A DNA stretch of 64,000 nucleotides, taken from DATKDF01 sp963752045 (GTDB lineage: Bacteria; Acidobacteriota; Vicinamibacteria; Vicinamibacterales; SCN-69-37). The notes beneath the pieces are model-generated. The model had not been told where the DNA came from and made no database searches. It saw only the letters and a list, made by a program, of their open reading frames with translations. Below are positions 7,816 to 24,745 of this stretch, piece after piece. The DNA lies in the NCBI GenBank assembly GCA_963752045.1, contig CAVVWN010000005.1:62001-126000 (forward strand). The letters run 5' to 3'. The stretch's first letter is position 1, and each line of letters begins with the position of its first letter. Both the position numbers and the translations under genes were made by a program.

Positions 7816-10533
7816 TTGACGCGACACCGAACACTTGCCATCGCTCTCGCCGCCGGCGGTCTCCTCGTGCTGCCGGTCCTGCCCGTCGCGCAGAGCCGAC
7901 CGGCGCTCACCGAAGCCCTGCTGGCGCCGTTCGAATACCGGAACCTTGGCCCTTTCCGCATGGGCGCGCGCACGTCGGACGTCGCCGTGCCGACAACGCC
8001 CGAGCGCGAGCACCTCTACACCTTCTACGTGGGCTTCTGGACCGGCGGCCTGTGGAAGACGACCAATAACGGCACGACGTTCGAGCCGGTGTTCGACGGG
8101 CAGCGCAAGCTCGCGATAGGCGACGTCACGGTTGCGCCATCTGACGCGAACGTCGTCTGGGTCGGCACGGGCGACGCGTTCACGTCGCGCAGTTCGTACG
8201 CGGGCGACGGTGTCTACAAGTCCACCGACGCCGGCGCCACCTGGCGGAACATGGGCCTGCGCGACTCGCACCACATCGCGCGCATCGCCATCCACCCGAC
8301 CAACCCCGACATCGTCTACGTGGCCGTGATGGGGCATCTCTATTCGACCAACGAGGAGCGCGGAGTCTTCAAGACGACCGACGGCGGGCGCACGTGGGAG
8401 AAGTCGCTCTACATCAGCGAGAAGGTCGGCGCGATCGATCTGGTCATGGACCCGCAGAATCCAGCCGTGCTCTACGCGGCGGCGTACGACAAGGAGCGGC
8501 TGCCGTGGCAGATGGTCAACGGCGGGCCCGGGAGCGGCATCTACAAGACGACGGATGCCGGCGCGACGTGGACGAAGCTCGGCGGCGGCCTGCCCAGCGG
8601 GCGCATTGGCCGCATCGGCCTCGACATCTTTCTCGGCAACACGAACGTCCTCTACGCCGTCGTCGAGAACCAGAACCCGCGACCGCCGGGTGCCGACCCG
8701 ACCGTGACGTGGGGCGGCGAAGTCTATCGCACCGACGACGCGGGGCTGACGTGGCGGAAGATGAACGCCGACGACTTCGACGTGAGCCCCAAGGGGCCGT
8801 ACTACTTCAGCCAGATCCGCGTGAATCCCGGCAACGACCTCGAGATCTTCGTTACGCAGGACGGCTATAGGCGCTCGCTCGACGGCGGGCGCACCTGGGA
8901 CGCACCGCGCGTCTTTCCGCGCATGTTCGGCGACTATCGCACGCTCTGGATCGACCCTGGCAATCCGAAGCGGATGATCGCCGGCAGCGACGCCAGCGTG
9001 GCCATCACCTACGACGGCGGCGAGACGAGCGACCACATCGACCACATCCCGGTCGGCGAGATCTATGCCGTGGGCGTGGACATGGAGGATCCCTACAACA
9101 TCTACGGCGGTCTGCAGGACCACGAGCACTGGAAGGGGCCGTCGAACGGGCCGCTCGGCCGCGTGACGCCATGGGACTGGCTGGCCGTCGGCGACAACGA
9201 CGGCATGTTCACCCAGGTGGACCCGACCGACAGCCGCTGGCTCTACACGACCAGGCAGTACGGCGGGCACGTGCGCGTCGACCAGCAGCTCGGGTACGAG
9301 ACCAACATCCAGCCGCAGCGGCCGGCTGGCGCCCAGCCGTACCGGTTCATCTGGTGCACGCCGCTGCACATTTCACCGCACGACAGCCGCGTGATCTACG
9401 CCGGGGCCGAAGTGCTGCTGCGATCGACGGACCGGGGCGACACGTGGGCCGAGATCAGCCCGGACCTCAGCACGCACCCGGCCGATCGGATCATGCCGCA
9501 GTCGGAAGGCGGCGTGCCCGGCGGCATCCCGTGGTTCGCGATCTCGTCGATCGCCGAGTCGCCGCTCGCGCGTGGCGTCATCTGGGCCGGCACGAGCGAC
9601 GGCAACGTGCAGATGACGCAGGACGATGGCGCGACCTGGACGGACATGACGCCGAAACTCGCCGCCGTAGGCGGCCGGGCCGACGCCTACGTCAGCCGCG
9701 TCCGCGCGTCGTCGCACGTGGCCGGCCGGGCGTACGTGGCCAAGCACGGCTACAAGTTCGACGACTTCGCGCCGTACCTGTTCGTCACCGACGACTTCGG
9801 GGCCACGTGGCGGTCGATTGTGGGCAATCTGCCGAACGAGCCGGTCAACGTCGTGCTCGAGGACCCGCGAAATCCTGACTTGCTCTACGTCGGCAACGAC
9901 ACGGGCGTCTTCGTGTCCATCACGCGTGGCACGTCGTGGGTGAAGATGAACAACAACATGCCGAACGTGCCCGTGCACGATCTGGTCGTGCACACGCGCG
10001 AGCACGACCTGGTGGTGGGCTCGTACGGCCGGGGCTTCTGGGTGACGAACGTGGCCGCGCTCCAGGAGCTCACGCCGGCCGTGCTGGCCAGGGACGCGCA
10101 TCTCTTCTCGATGAAGCCCGGCGTGCAGAGGGTGACGCACGTGTTCGGCGCCAACGACTACCTCTTCGCCCAGCGGCACCACCAGACGCCGAACGAGCCG
10201 AACGGCATGCTGATCCGGTACTACCTGAAAGCGGCAGGCCGGTCGCCGGCCGCCGTGCGAATCACTGCCGCTGACGGCGCCGAGGTGGCGACCTTGCGCG
10301 GCGATGCCAATGCGGGCATCAACACCGTCGTGTGGAACATGCGACGTGGCGGCGGCCGTGGCGGGCGCGGCGGCGGCACCGGCCGGGGCGGGCCGACCGT
10401 GCTCGAGTCGCTGCTGCCGCTCGGCCTCTACACGGTCCACGTCACCATCGACGGCCGGACTCTCACCGGGGCTGCCCAAATCGTGAAGACGCAGGGCTGG
10501 TCGATTGGGCTGACGCCGGTCACGATCCGGTGA
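7816..10533 (+). CDS. Exported BNR/VPS10 (sortilin-like) propeller protein
   Basis: 905 residues from TTG 7816. No ATG fits, and the TTG opens a good signal peptide (RTLAIALAAGGLLVLPVLPV). Many Asp-box/BNR repeats are visible: GVYKSTDAGATWRNMG, GVFKTTDGGRTWEK, GIYKTTDAGATWTKLG, RSLDGGRTW, QDDGATWTDM. This indicates a large sortilin/VPS10-type beta propeller. Near the C-terminus an Ig-like segment contains an RGG-type loop (RRGGGRGGRGGGTGRGG). Such proteins are often named glycosyl hydrolases, but no catalytic residues can be assigned. The half REP element gtagggcggac directly precedes the start codon. A paralogue lies at 44703-48015. The stop abuts the stop of the convergent amidohydrolase gene with no spacer. 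Confidence 0.87.
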   Translation: MTRHRTLAIALAAGGLLVLPVLPVAQSRPALTEALLAPFEYRNLGPFRMGARTSDVAVPTTPEREHLYTFYVGFWTGGLWKTTNNGTTFEPVFDGQRKLAIGDVTVAPSDANVVWVGTGDAFTSRSSYAGDGVYKSTDAGATWRNMGLRDSHHIARIAIHPTNPDIVYVAVMGHLYSTNEERGVFKTTDGGRTWEKSLYISEKVGAIDLVMDPQNPAVLYAAAYDKERLPWQMVNGGPGSGIYKTTDAGATWTKLGGGLPSGRIGRIGLDIFLGNTNVLYAVVENQNPRPPGADPTVTWGGEVYRTDDAGLTWRKMNADDFDVSPKGPYYFSQIRVNPGNDLEIFVTQDGYRRSLDGGRTWDAPRVFPRMFGDYRTLWIDPGNPKRMIAGSDASVAITYDGGETSDHIDHIPVGEIYAVGVDMEDPYNIYGGLQDHEHWKGPSNGPLGRVTPWDWLAVGDNDGMFTQVDPTDSRWLYTTRQYGGHVRVDQQLGYETNIQPQRPAGAQPYRFIWCTPLHISPHDSRVIYAGAEVLLRSTDRGDTWAEISPDLSTHPADRIMPQSEGGVPGGIPWFAISSIAESPLARGVIWAGTSDGNVQMTQDDGATWTDMTPKLAAVGGRADAYVSRVRASSHVAGRAYVAKHGYKFDDFAPYLFVTDDFGATWRSIVGNLPNEPVNVVLEDPRNPDLLYVGNDTGVFVSITRGTSWVKMNNNMPNVPVHDLVVHTREHDLVVGSYGRGFWVTNVAALQELTPAVLARDAHLFSMKPGVQRVTHVFGANDYLFAQRHHQTPNEPNGMLIRYYLKAAGRSPAAVRITAADGAEVATLRGDANAGINTVVWNMRRGGGRGGRGGGTGRGGPTVLESLLPLGLYTVHVTIDGRTLTGAAQIVKTQGWSIGLTPVTIR

Positions 10534-12375
10534 CTACCTCACACGCGACATCCGGACGATCGGCACCGGCGGCGTGAGGCGTTGCGCCTCGACCTTCTGC
10601 TGCTGAATCGTCCGCACGACGTCGAGGCCGAACACGACCCTGCCGAACGCCGCGCCGCCCTGGCCATCGTCGAAGCGCAGGCCGCCGAAGTCGAGCGATG
10701 GCTGGTCGTCGAGCAGGATGAAGAAATCGGACGTCGCCGAGTCCGGCGCGCCTCGTGCCATCGAAACCGTGCCGGCGAGATGGCGCAGTCCGGTCACGCT
10801 CGTGCGCTCGAGTGGGACGGGCGGGAGGCTCTCGGCTCGTCGTGCCGGGTTGATGCCGCCCTGGATGATCTCCATCATCGGCCGGTTCGGCGGCGCGGGC
10901 GTGTAGTTGTCGGGCCGCGTCGCGCGATGGAATCGCCCGCCGTCGTACATGCCGGCATCGACGTACGTCAGGAAGTTCGCGGCGGTGAGGGGCGCCCGCT
11001 CGGCGCTGACCGCGATGTCGATCTCGCCGTGCGGCGTCTCCATGTGCACGAGCACCTCACCCGATCGCAGCGGGCGTCGCGGATGCGCCGACTGAACGTC
11101 CACGCGTCTGACGATCTCGCCGTCGCGCACGACGAGGCGCACGTCATGGAGCGCCTCGATATCCTCGTCGGGACGGCCGGCGACGATGATGAGGTCGGCG
11201 AGCTTGCCGGGTTCGAGCGTGCCAAGGTCGTGCTCGAGGCCGAGCGCGCGCGCGCCGTTCCGCGTGGCCATCACGACAAGTTCGGCGGGCGTGAAGCCGG
11301 CCGTGGCGAGCAGAGTCATCTCGGCGACGGGCATCTCGCTGCCACGCTGGTACGGATGGTCGGTGCCAATGGCGATGATGCCGCCCATCTGGTGGAACCG
11401 GCGAAGCGTTGGCGCCACAGTGGCGCCGCGCGCCGTGCCCCAGATGTTGGCGGTGGACGTGAAGATCATGCCGGCGTCGGCCGCTCGCCGAAGCAGCTCG
11501 TCGGGCACCGGGTGAATGGGCGTGTGCGCCACGGCGTCGAGCCCGGCATCCAGTGCCGCTTCGAGCTCCCCGGGATTGCTCACGTGCGCGCGCACGCGCA
11601 CGCCGCGCGCATGGGCCGCGTCGGCAATCGCCTTCAGCTCTTCGGGTGAGAGCGTCGGCCAGCCCGGCTCGCGATAGTCGGTCTGAAAACCGGTCTCGAT
11701 GGCGACCTTGATCAAATCGACACCGTCGAGCTCGATGAGCCGCGCGACTTTCAGCGCGGCGTCCTCCGGGCCGGTCACCTCCCACGCGATCATCGCGGCG
11801 TCGGCTTCGCGGCGCGTAGTCGGATATCCGCCCGGCACGGTGAGGATGGGACCCGCCAGGAACAGTCGCGGCGCGTGAGGCAACGCGGCAACGAGCGCGC
11901 GCGACGCGCGCGTCGTGTGTCGAATCGATCCGGTGTCCACCATCGTCGTCACCCCCGCCTCGACCCAGGGCGTGACGATGTCCTCGCCGCGCGCGAAGCG
12001 GTTCGTCAGGGTGGGGAAGAGATGGACGTGGCTGTCGATGACGCCCGGCATGACCGTGCCTCCTGCCGCGTCGATACGCACGGCCCCGAGCGGGATCTCA
12101 ACCGATCCGGCCGGACCAACGGCGGAAATGCGGTTGCCCTCGACGACCACGACGCCTCGTTCGAGCGCCGGTCCGCCGGCGCCGTCGAGAACGCGGCCGT
12201 TGACGATGGCCAGGGCGCCACCGCGCGCGCCGGCCGATGGGGGAAGCCCCGGCGAGCCCTGCTGGCCGGATTCGGACCGACTCGCGCCGGGCCTGGCGTC
12301 ATTCAGTGCGTGGATCGAAGGCAGGGCAAGCGGGAGCGCCGCCCCGAAAAGGAGAGCCGCCGCGGTGTTTCGCAT
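10534..12375 (-). CDS. Exported amidohydrolase fused to a cyclophilin-type prolyl isomerase
   Basis: 613 residues with a signal peptide (MRNTAAALLFGAALPLALPS). Residues ~53-425 form an imidazolonepropionase/prolidase-like amidohydrolase: DSHVHLF (His116/His118), LIKVAIE, RAHVSNPGE, VAHTPIHP and the catalytic Asp in AIGTDHP. Residues 441-613 are a cyclophilin domain: APLTAANFLTYVDAGMYDGG, the active-site region GRFHR (Arg484), IIQGG, GTVSMAR and SATSDFFILL. Both domains keep their key residues, so both may be active. I know of no established function for this pairing; action on proline-containing peptides is an inference. The ATG follows a TAGCAT box by six bases with no ribosome site, suggesting a leaderless transcript. 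Confidence 0.9.
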   Translation of the reverse strand: MRNTAAALLFGAALPLALPSIHALNDARPGASRSESGQQGSPGLPPSAGARGGALAIVNGRVLDGAGGPALERGVVVVEGNRISAVGPAGSVEIPLGAVRIDAAGGTVMPGVIDSHVHLFPTLTNRFARGEDIVTPWVEAGVTTMVDTGSIRHTTRASRALVAALPHAPRLFLAGPILTVPGGYPTTRREADAAMIAWEVTGPEDAALKVARLIELDGVDLIKVAIETGFQTDYREPGWPTLSPEELKAIADAAHARGVRVRAHVSNPGELEAALDAGLDAVAHTPIHPVPDELLRRAADAGMIFTSTANIWGTARGATVAPTLRRFHQMGGIIAIGTDHPYQRGSEMPVAEMTLLATAGFTPAELVVMATRNGARALGLEHDLGTLEPGKLADLIIVAGRPDEDIEALHDVRLVVRDGEIVRRVDVQSAHPRRPLRSGEVLVHMETPHGEIDIAVSAERAPLTAANFLTYVDAGMYDGGRFHRATRPDNYTPAPPNRPMMEIIQGGINPARRAESLPPVPLERTSVTGLRHLAGTVSMARGAPDSATSDFFILLDDQPSLDFGGLRFDDGQGGAAFGRVVFGLDVVRTIQQQKVEAQRLTPPVPIVRMSRVR

Positions 12376-12381
12376 GCGGAG

Positions 12382-12387
12382 ATGCTA
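12382..12387 (-). promoter_or_regulatory. -10-like box TAGCAT placed for leaderless start
   Basis: On the minus strand TAGCAT lies exactly six bases before the ATG of the amidohydrolase-cyclophilin gene, with no Shine-Dalgarno sequence between. The same box at the same distance precedes the esterase gene at 15679. Confidence 0.5.
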
Positions 12388-12415
12388 CCCGGTTTGGCAG
12401 GGAAGCGGGGCCCTG

Positions 12416-12730
12416 TCACGTGGCGCGGGCGAGCCGGATCGCATCGCGAATCCGGCGAACTGACGGCCAGCCCATCGGCTGGGGACCCTCGAAGTACACC
12501 CGGCAGCCGTGGAACGAGCGGCTGCCCTCGGCCGGAGGCCCCTCCACGTCCACGCCATCCAGCAGGATCGTCGGCGACCCCCGAAACGCCGGGGCGCTCC
12601 TGTGGCCTGGATACACCTTGATCATCTCGACCTCGGCCACGACGCGCTCGAGCGCCAGGGCTTCGAGCAGGTTGTCGAGGGCGTGGGAGTACGACGGGCA
12701 CCCGTCCGTGTACAGGACCTGGACCGTCAT
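12416..12730 (-). CDS. Thioredoxin-like protein coupled to MerR regulator
   Basis: 104 residues, starting MTVQVLYTDGCPSYSHALDN. The fold resembles the small thioredoxin/glutaredoxin-like proteins often encoded beside MerR genes: a strand, then DGCP, then a helix, a conserved GSPTILLDGVDV segment and a Cys-containing tail (FHGCRVYFEG). Only one Cys of the usual CxxC remains (C-P-S-Y). Its ATG overlaps the TGA of the MerR gene (ATGA), so translation is coupled. Redox or metal/thiol delivery tied to the regulator is inferred. Confidence 0.75.
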   Translation of the reverse strand: MTVQVLYTDGCPSYSHALDNLLEALALERVVAEVEMIKVYPGHRSAPAFRGSPTILLDGVDVEGPPAEGSRSFHGCRVYFEGPQPMGWPSVRRIRDAIRLARAT

Positions 12731-13227
12731 CGCGAACCGCCGCGGGCCGCCAGTCGGTGTGCCGGCGTGAGCGAGCGGCGCGGGCGCGACGGCCGCCCTT
12801 TCCCGGCCGTCCGCTCGTGGTCCACCGCGGCGCACGTGTCACCTTCGGTCGCCTCAGGCGACGCATCGCAGTCACGCAGGGCCTTTTCGAGCGCCCTGCG
12901 GCAGGACTGCAGCCGGCCAATCTGTTCGTTCGTCGCGTCGAGCTTCGCCGCGAGCAGAGCGCGCACGCGCCGGCATCGGTCTTTGCCGGTGGAGCCCGCG
13001 GAGACGAGGCTCGCGATTTCGCGGATCGTCAGGCCGAGGTCCTGCGCCCTCCGGATGAACCCGAGCCGCTCGATCGCGCCGGCCTGGTAGACACGGAAGC
13101 CGCCCTCGGTGCGTGCGGGCGGATCGATCAGGCGTTCCCGTTCGTAGAAGCGCAACGTATCCGGCGTGGTTCCGGTCAGGGCGGCGAGCTCGCCGATGCG
13201 GTGTACCGTCTTGCGTCTACCGGTCAT
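12727..13227 (-). CDS. MerR-family regulator, probably metal- or thiol-responsive
   Basis: 166 residues from ATG 13227 (MTGRRKTVHRIGELAALTG). The N-terminal MerR helix-turn-helix is clear: HRIGELAALTGTTPDTLRFYERERL. The dimerisation helix carries Cys in DRCRRVRALLAAKL, with two more in LQSCRRALEKALRDCD, spaced like the metal ligands of MerR/ZntR relatives. The last 40 residues are basic and disordered. It is the first gene of a two-gene unit with the thioredoxin-like protein. MerR proteins twist long-spacer promoters; I could not locate its operator. Confidence 0.85.
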   Translation of the reverse strand: MTGRRKTVHRIGELAALTGTTPDTLRFYERERLIDPPARTEGGFRVYQAGAIERLGFIRRAQDLGLTIREIASLVSAGSTGKDRCRRVRALLAAKLDATNEQIGRLQSCRRALEKALRDCDASPEATEGDTCAAVDHERTAGKGRPSRPRRSLTPAHRLAARGGSR

Positions 13228-13354
13228 TCCAGTCGTCTTCCCTCTGAACCTGCGAAGCATCGCTCCTGGTGTGCACTCAAGAGTCAATGCCCTGGACCAG
13301 CGTTCATGACGGAATGCGTCAAGCACCCGCGGACCGGCTCACCGGCGCGCGGGG

Positions 13355-15543
<2,189 letters not shown>

Positions 15544-15666
15544 AGGTGTTCCTTTCCTGACGACCGACGATCCGTTCAATTCTAACCTCGGTGCTCGCGC
15601 GCGTCGACCGGGCCGGCCCGGGAGCGCGCGGCCGGCGGGCTTGCGCGCGCGCGAACGGCTCGGTGC

Positions 15667-15672
15667 TAGCAT
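15667..15672 (+). promoter_or_regulatory. -10-like box TAGCAT placed for leaderless start
   Basis: TAGCAT lies six bases before ATG 15679 of the esterase gene. A TTGCGC hexamer stands 18 bases further upstream, a plausible -35. No ribosome site is present between box and start codon. Confidence 0.55.
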
Positions 15673-15678
15673 GCCGTC

Positions 15679-17335
15679 ATGTCCCGACCGGCGTTATTTC
15701 GTCGACACTTCCGATTCGTCAGCGGCCTCACGCTCGCCCTTGCCGTCGCACCGCTCATCGGCCTGGCCGCCCGGCAGGCCCCGCCGGCAGCACCCCGCTT
15801 CGAGATTCTCGTTTGCCGCCGAGGCCCGCCGCGAGCCGGTCACCGGCCGTGTGTACGTCGCCATCTCCCGGCCGGGCGAGCGCCGGACGCCGATTGAGCA
15901 GGCAGGCCCGACCGGCTCGCCGCTGTTCGCCGTGTCGGTCGAGGCTCTGGCGCCCGGAGAGACTGTCGTGATTGGGCCCGACGTGCCGGGCCATCCCGTC
16001 GCCTCACTGGCCGACCTGCCGCCGGGCGAGTACGTGCGCGCAGCCCTTCGTGAACGTCTACACGAAGTTCGCGCGCGCCGACGGCCACACCGTGTGGATG
16101 CACATGGACCAGTGGGAAGGGCAGAGCTGGACGCGATTCGCCAGGAAACCTGTACGGCGACCCGGTCGCCATCCGCATCGACCCGTCGAGTCCCGCGCCG
16201 ATTCGGCTCGTGGCCGACAAGGTCATCCCGCCGGTGGACGTGCCGGCCGACACCGAGTACGTCCGGCGCATCAAGATCCGGAGCGACATCCTCACGCGCT
16301 GGTGGGGGCATCCGATCTACATCGGCGCGACGGTGCTCGTGCCGAAGGGCTTCGACGAGCACCCGGACGTGAAGTACCCGGTCGTCTATTCGCAGGGACA
16401 CTTCTCGCTCGGCGCGCCCGGCGGCTTCGGTCGCGACCAGGCATTCACAGACTGGTGGCAGGCCGACGGCACGCCGCGCATGCTCTACGTGACGCTTCAG
16501 CACCCGTCGCCGTACTACGACGACTCGTACGGCGTGAACTCCGAGAACAACGGACCGTTCGGCGACGCCATCATGCAGGAACTGGTTCCGGCCGTGGAAC
16601 GCCAGTTTCGCGCGATCGGCGAGCCGTGGGCGCGCATGCTCACGGGCGGCTCGACCGGCGGCTGGATTGCGATGGCGCACCAGATCTTCTATCCGGACTT
16701 CTACGGCGGCACGTTCGCCCTCTGTCCCGATTCGGTGGATTTCCGCTACCACCAGATCGTGAACATCTACGAGGACGAGAACGCCTACTGGATCGACCGC
16801 GGCTGGATGAAGATCGAACGCCCGAACCAGCGCCGGCCTGACGGCAACATCCAGTCGATGATGAAGGACGAGAACTGGTACGAGCTCATCGTCGGCGACA
16901 AGTCACGATCGGGCGGGCAGTGGGACATCTGGGAGGCGACTTACGGTCCGGTGGGACCGGACGGCTACCCGAAGCGCATCTGGGACAAGCGCACCGGCGT
17001 CATCGACAAGGAGCGTGGCCGCGTACTGGAAGGAACACTACGACCTCAGGTACATCCTCGAGCGCGACTGGACGGTGCTCGGGCCGAAGATCGCGCACAA
17101 GCTCAACGTCTACATCGGCGACATGGACTCGTACTACCTCAACATGGGCGTGCGGATGCTCGACGAGTTCTTCCGCGAGCGCGCCGTGGACCCGCCCTTC
17201 ACCGGAGAGGTCGTCTTCCAGCCCATGGCGCCGCACTGCTGGGGCCCGAGAGGCACGGAGCTCCTCGGAAAGATCGTGGCGCAGGTGGAGCGTTACGCGC
17301 CGCCCGGAGCCGACCTCCGAAGCTGGAAGTACTGA
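15679..17335 (+). CDS. Exported esterase-like alpha/beta hydrolase, four apparent frameshifts
   Basis: About 550 residues once the frame is repaired. Signal peptide FVSGLTLALAVAPLIGLAA is followed by an N-terminal beta domain (FAAEARREPVTGRVYVAISR; PFVNVYTKFARADGHTVW) and a C-terminal alpha/beta hydrolase. The nucleophile elbow is GGSTGGW, in MLTGGSTGGWIAMAHQIFYP. The frame changes at 15807-15808, 16039-16040, 16143-16144 and 17013-17014. At each, one third-position base appears to be written twice (for example GA-G-C before GTG GCC). The family resembles the enterochelin esterase-like/putative esterase group; the substrate is unknown. The start codon follows a leaderless-type promoter. Confidence 0.8.
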
Positions 17336-17344
17336 GGATCGGGC

Positions 17345-18241
17345 GTGAAGGAGATCCCGCCACCTCCCCACGCCTGGCTCCGGGCGAACGCGCGCCACCA
17401 CGCTGTGACCACGGCCGACGACGTGCAGTTGCATGTCGTCGAAGCCGGTTCCGGCCGGCCGATGCTCTTCCTGCACGGCTTTCCGGATTTCTGGTTCGCC
17501 TGGCGTCATCAGATGGAAGCACTCGCCCCTGCCGGCTTTCGTGTCATCGCACCCGACATGCGCGGTTTCAATCTCTCCGGCAAGCCGCCTGGCGTCGCAC
17601 GTTATCGTCCGAGCGTACTCGGCGACGATGTCGAGGCCGTCGTCCGGCACTTCTCGCTCGGTGACGTGACCCTCGTTGCGCACGACTGGGGGGCCGTAGT
17701 GGCCTGGCACGTCGCGATGCGGCGTCCTGACTGGCTGCGCCGCCTGGCCATCCTGAACACGCCGCACCCGGTGACGTATCTGCGACGGGTACGGACCCTC
17801 GATCAGTTGCTGCGGAGCTGGTACATCTTCTACTTCCAGCTGCCGTGGATTCCGGAATGGCAGCTGCGTCTCGGGAACGCCGCCACGCTGCGGAACATCC
17901 TTCATCGCGATCCCGAACGGCCGGAGGCGTTCTCGCCGGAGGAGGTTGAGTATGACGTCGAAGCACAACTGCAGCCGGGGGCGCTCACCGGTGCGCTCAA
18001 CTGTTACCGCGCCGCGTTTCGCACCGGCGTTGCCAACTTTCGCGGCACGCCCGTTCGCGTGGACGTCCCCACGCTCGTCCTCTGGGGCGATGCCGACAGA
18101 TATCTCGGTCCTGAACTGGCCGATCCGCCTCCGGATCTGGTTCCGACGGTCACAGTCCGGCACTTTCCCGGCGCGAGCCATTGGCTGATGGTCGATCGGG
18201 CCGACGAGGTCAATCGGGCGCTCGCCGCGCACGCCGACTGA
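17345..18241 (+). CDS. Epoxide hydrolase/haloalkane dehalogenase-like alpha/beta hydrolase
   Basis: 298 residues from GTG 17345, nine bases after the esterase stop. It has the HGFPDFWFAWRHQ oxyanion segment, an Asp nucleophile in VAHDWGAVVAW (Asp114), the cap-domain tyrosines in SWYIFYFQLPW, the acid in LWGDAD and the catalytic His in GASHW (His279). An Asp rather than Ser nucleophile with cap tyrosines points to epoxide hydrolase rather than a plain esterase. It has no signal peptide and is probably cytoplasmic. The physiological substrate cannot be told from sequence. Confidence 0.85.
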   Translation: MKEIPPPPHAWLRANARHHAVTTADDVQLHVVEAGSGRPMLFLHGFPDFWFAWRHQMEALAPAGFRVIAPDMRGFNLSGKPPGVARYRPSVLGDDVEAVVRHFSLGDVTLVAHDWGAVVAWHVAMRRPDWLRRLAILNTPHPVTYLRRVRTLDQLLRSWYIFYFQLPWIPEWQLRLGNAATLRNILHRDPERPEAFSPEEVEYDVEAQLQPGALTGALNCYRAAFRTGVANFRGTPVRVDVPTLVLWGDADRYLGPELADPPPDLVPTVTVRHFPGASHWLMVDRADEVNRALAAHAD

Positions 18242-18280
18242 GCCGGTAGCCTCGCGGTGGCGCGAGTCGCCGCGCGCGGT

Positions 18281-19453
18281 TCACGCTGGTGGCAGTCTCC
18301 GCCGTTCGGCCCGGCCCGACTCGTCTACGTGGACGAACGGCCGCCCGTCGCGCGACGGATCTCCGAACGCGCCCGAGTTGAAGTACCCGTCGACCTCGGC
18401 TTCCTCGTGCGTGTGGCCGAAACACACCACATCGGCCCCCGTCACGTTCCGCACGACGGCGGCGCCCGCGCCAAGCGCCTCGGCCATGCGGTTGCCGTAG
18501 CGGTTCCTGCCGCCGCGGGCCGAGAGCGCCAGGTAGCCAACGGCCGGCAAGGCAAGAGAGACCCCGACGAGCGGATTCGCCAGGGCGCCGATGAGCGCGC
18601 CGCCGCCGGCCGCCGCTGCGGCCGTGATGCGGTCGAAATAGAGCCGCATGAACGTCCGGCCGAACCGCGTGTGTGTCGGAATCGGTCTTTCGTCGAGCAG
18701 CGTGTCGAGCAGGGCACGCGCCACGCCCGTGCTGTCCGCCTGCAGGGCCACTGCGGCCTCGCCCTGTTCCCGTTCCGGACCCAGCCGCGATCGCTGTGCG
18801 GTTTCGGCATTGATGCCGGCGAGCACCAGGAGGTACTCGCCCACGAATCCCGGTGCGCGAAACCCGAGCCTGCCGAGTGCGTCGCGCAGGTTCTCGAGCG
18901 GCGTGGCTTCCTCCCGGTCGAGCATGCCGACGTCCGGGTGCCGCGCGAGAAACCGGCGGACGATGGCCACGCCGACCGGCTCGGAGCGGTAGCCCGGCGG
19001 CGCGAGCGGGTGGGCGGGCGCGTTGTCGGGTCGGTGCACGTGTCCGTGCTCGATGTGCACGCCATCACGCCGGATGAACCACGGCTCCACGGCGAGTGGC
19101 GCATCGGCCTGACAGTCGAGCCGTGCGTTGAGCGCGTCGCGCACGCCGCGACGCTGCACGTCGGCATCGTGGTTGCCGGCTACGAGCGTCACCCGATCGC
19201 CCCGGCTCACGTGGGCGGCAAGAGCCCGACGGAGGCTGACGTGCGGATCGATCGTGGACGCCACGGAGTCCGCCGGGTCGACGTCGCGACAATCCCAGGA
19301 CAGGTTGAACGTGTCGCCGTTCAGGACGACCTCGTGTCCCGGATGTCGCGCGATCAGACGCGCCAGATCGCTGGCGATCTCACCGGACGGGCGATGGCCG
19401 AGGTGCACGTCGCTCAGGATGACAAGCGGCCTCTCCACGGGCGCTACTTTCAC
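18281..19453 (-). CDS. Calcineurin-like metallophosphoesterase with internal hydrophobic segment
   Basis: 390 residues from GTG 19453. All five metal-binding blocks are present: LSDVHLG, NGDTFN, GNHD, HGHVHRP and GHTH. The layout resembles UDP-2,3-diacylglucosamine hydrolase relatives, but an insert of about 130 residues separates HGHVH from GHTH. This insert contains one strongly hydrophobic stretch (LIGALANPLVGVSLALPAVG) that may be a membrane segment. The substrate is not determined. It stands alone between two plus-strand genes. Confidence 0.85.
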   Translation of the reverse strand: MKVAPVERPLVILSDVHLGHRPSGEIASDLARLIARHPGHEVVLNGDTFNLSWDCRDVDPADSVASTIDPHVSLRRALAAHVSRGDRVTLVAGNHDADVQRRGVRDALNARLDCQADAPLAVEPWFIRRDGVHIEHGHVHRPDNAPAHPLAPPGYRSEPVGVAIVRRFLARHPDVGMLDREEATPLENLRDALGRLGFRAPGFVGEYLLVLAGINAETAQRSRLGPEREQGEAAVALQADSTGVARALLDTLLDERPIPTHTRFGRTFMRLYFDRITAAAAAGGGALIGALANPLVGVSLALPAVGYLALSARGGRNRYGNRMAEALGAGAAVVRNVTGADVVCFGHTHEEAEVDGYFNSGAFGDPSRDGRPFVHVDESGRAERRRLPPA

Positions 19454-19579
19454 AGACCCGGCCGGTCGCGCGCAATGGCGATGTCCGCGTGCCGGCGCCC
19501 TCGCGTGGCCCGTGTCCGGATCCGGCTCTGGATTCCGTAGATCAAGGCAAGCACCACCGAATCAGCGGACAGGAGTGTC

Positions 19580-23286
<3,707 letters not shown>

Positions 23287-23302
23287 AGGATCAGGAGACT
23301 GC

Positions 23303-24745
<1,443 letters not shown>

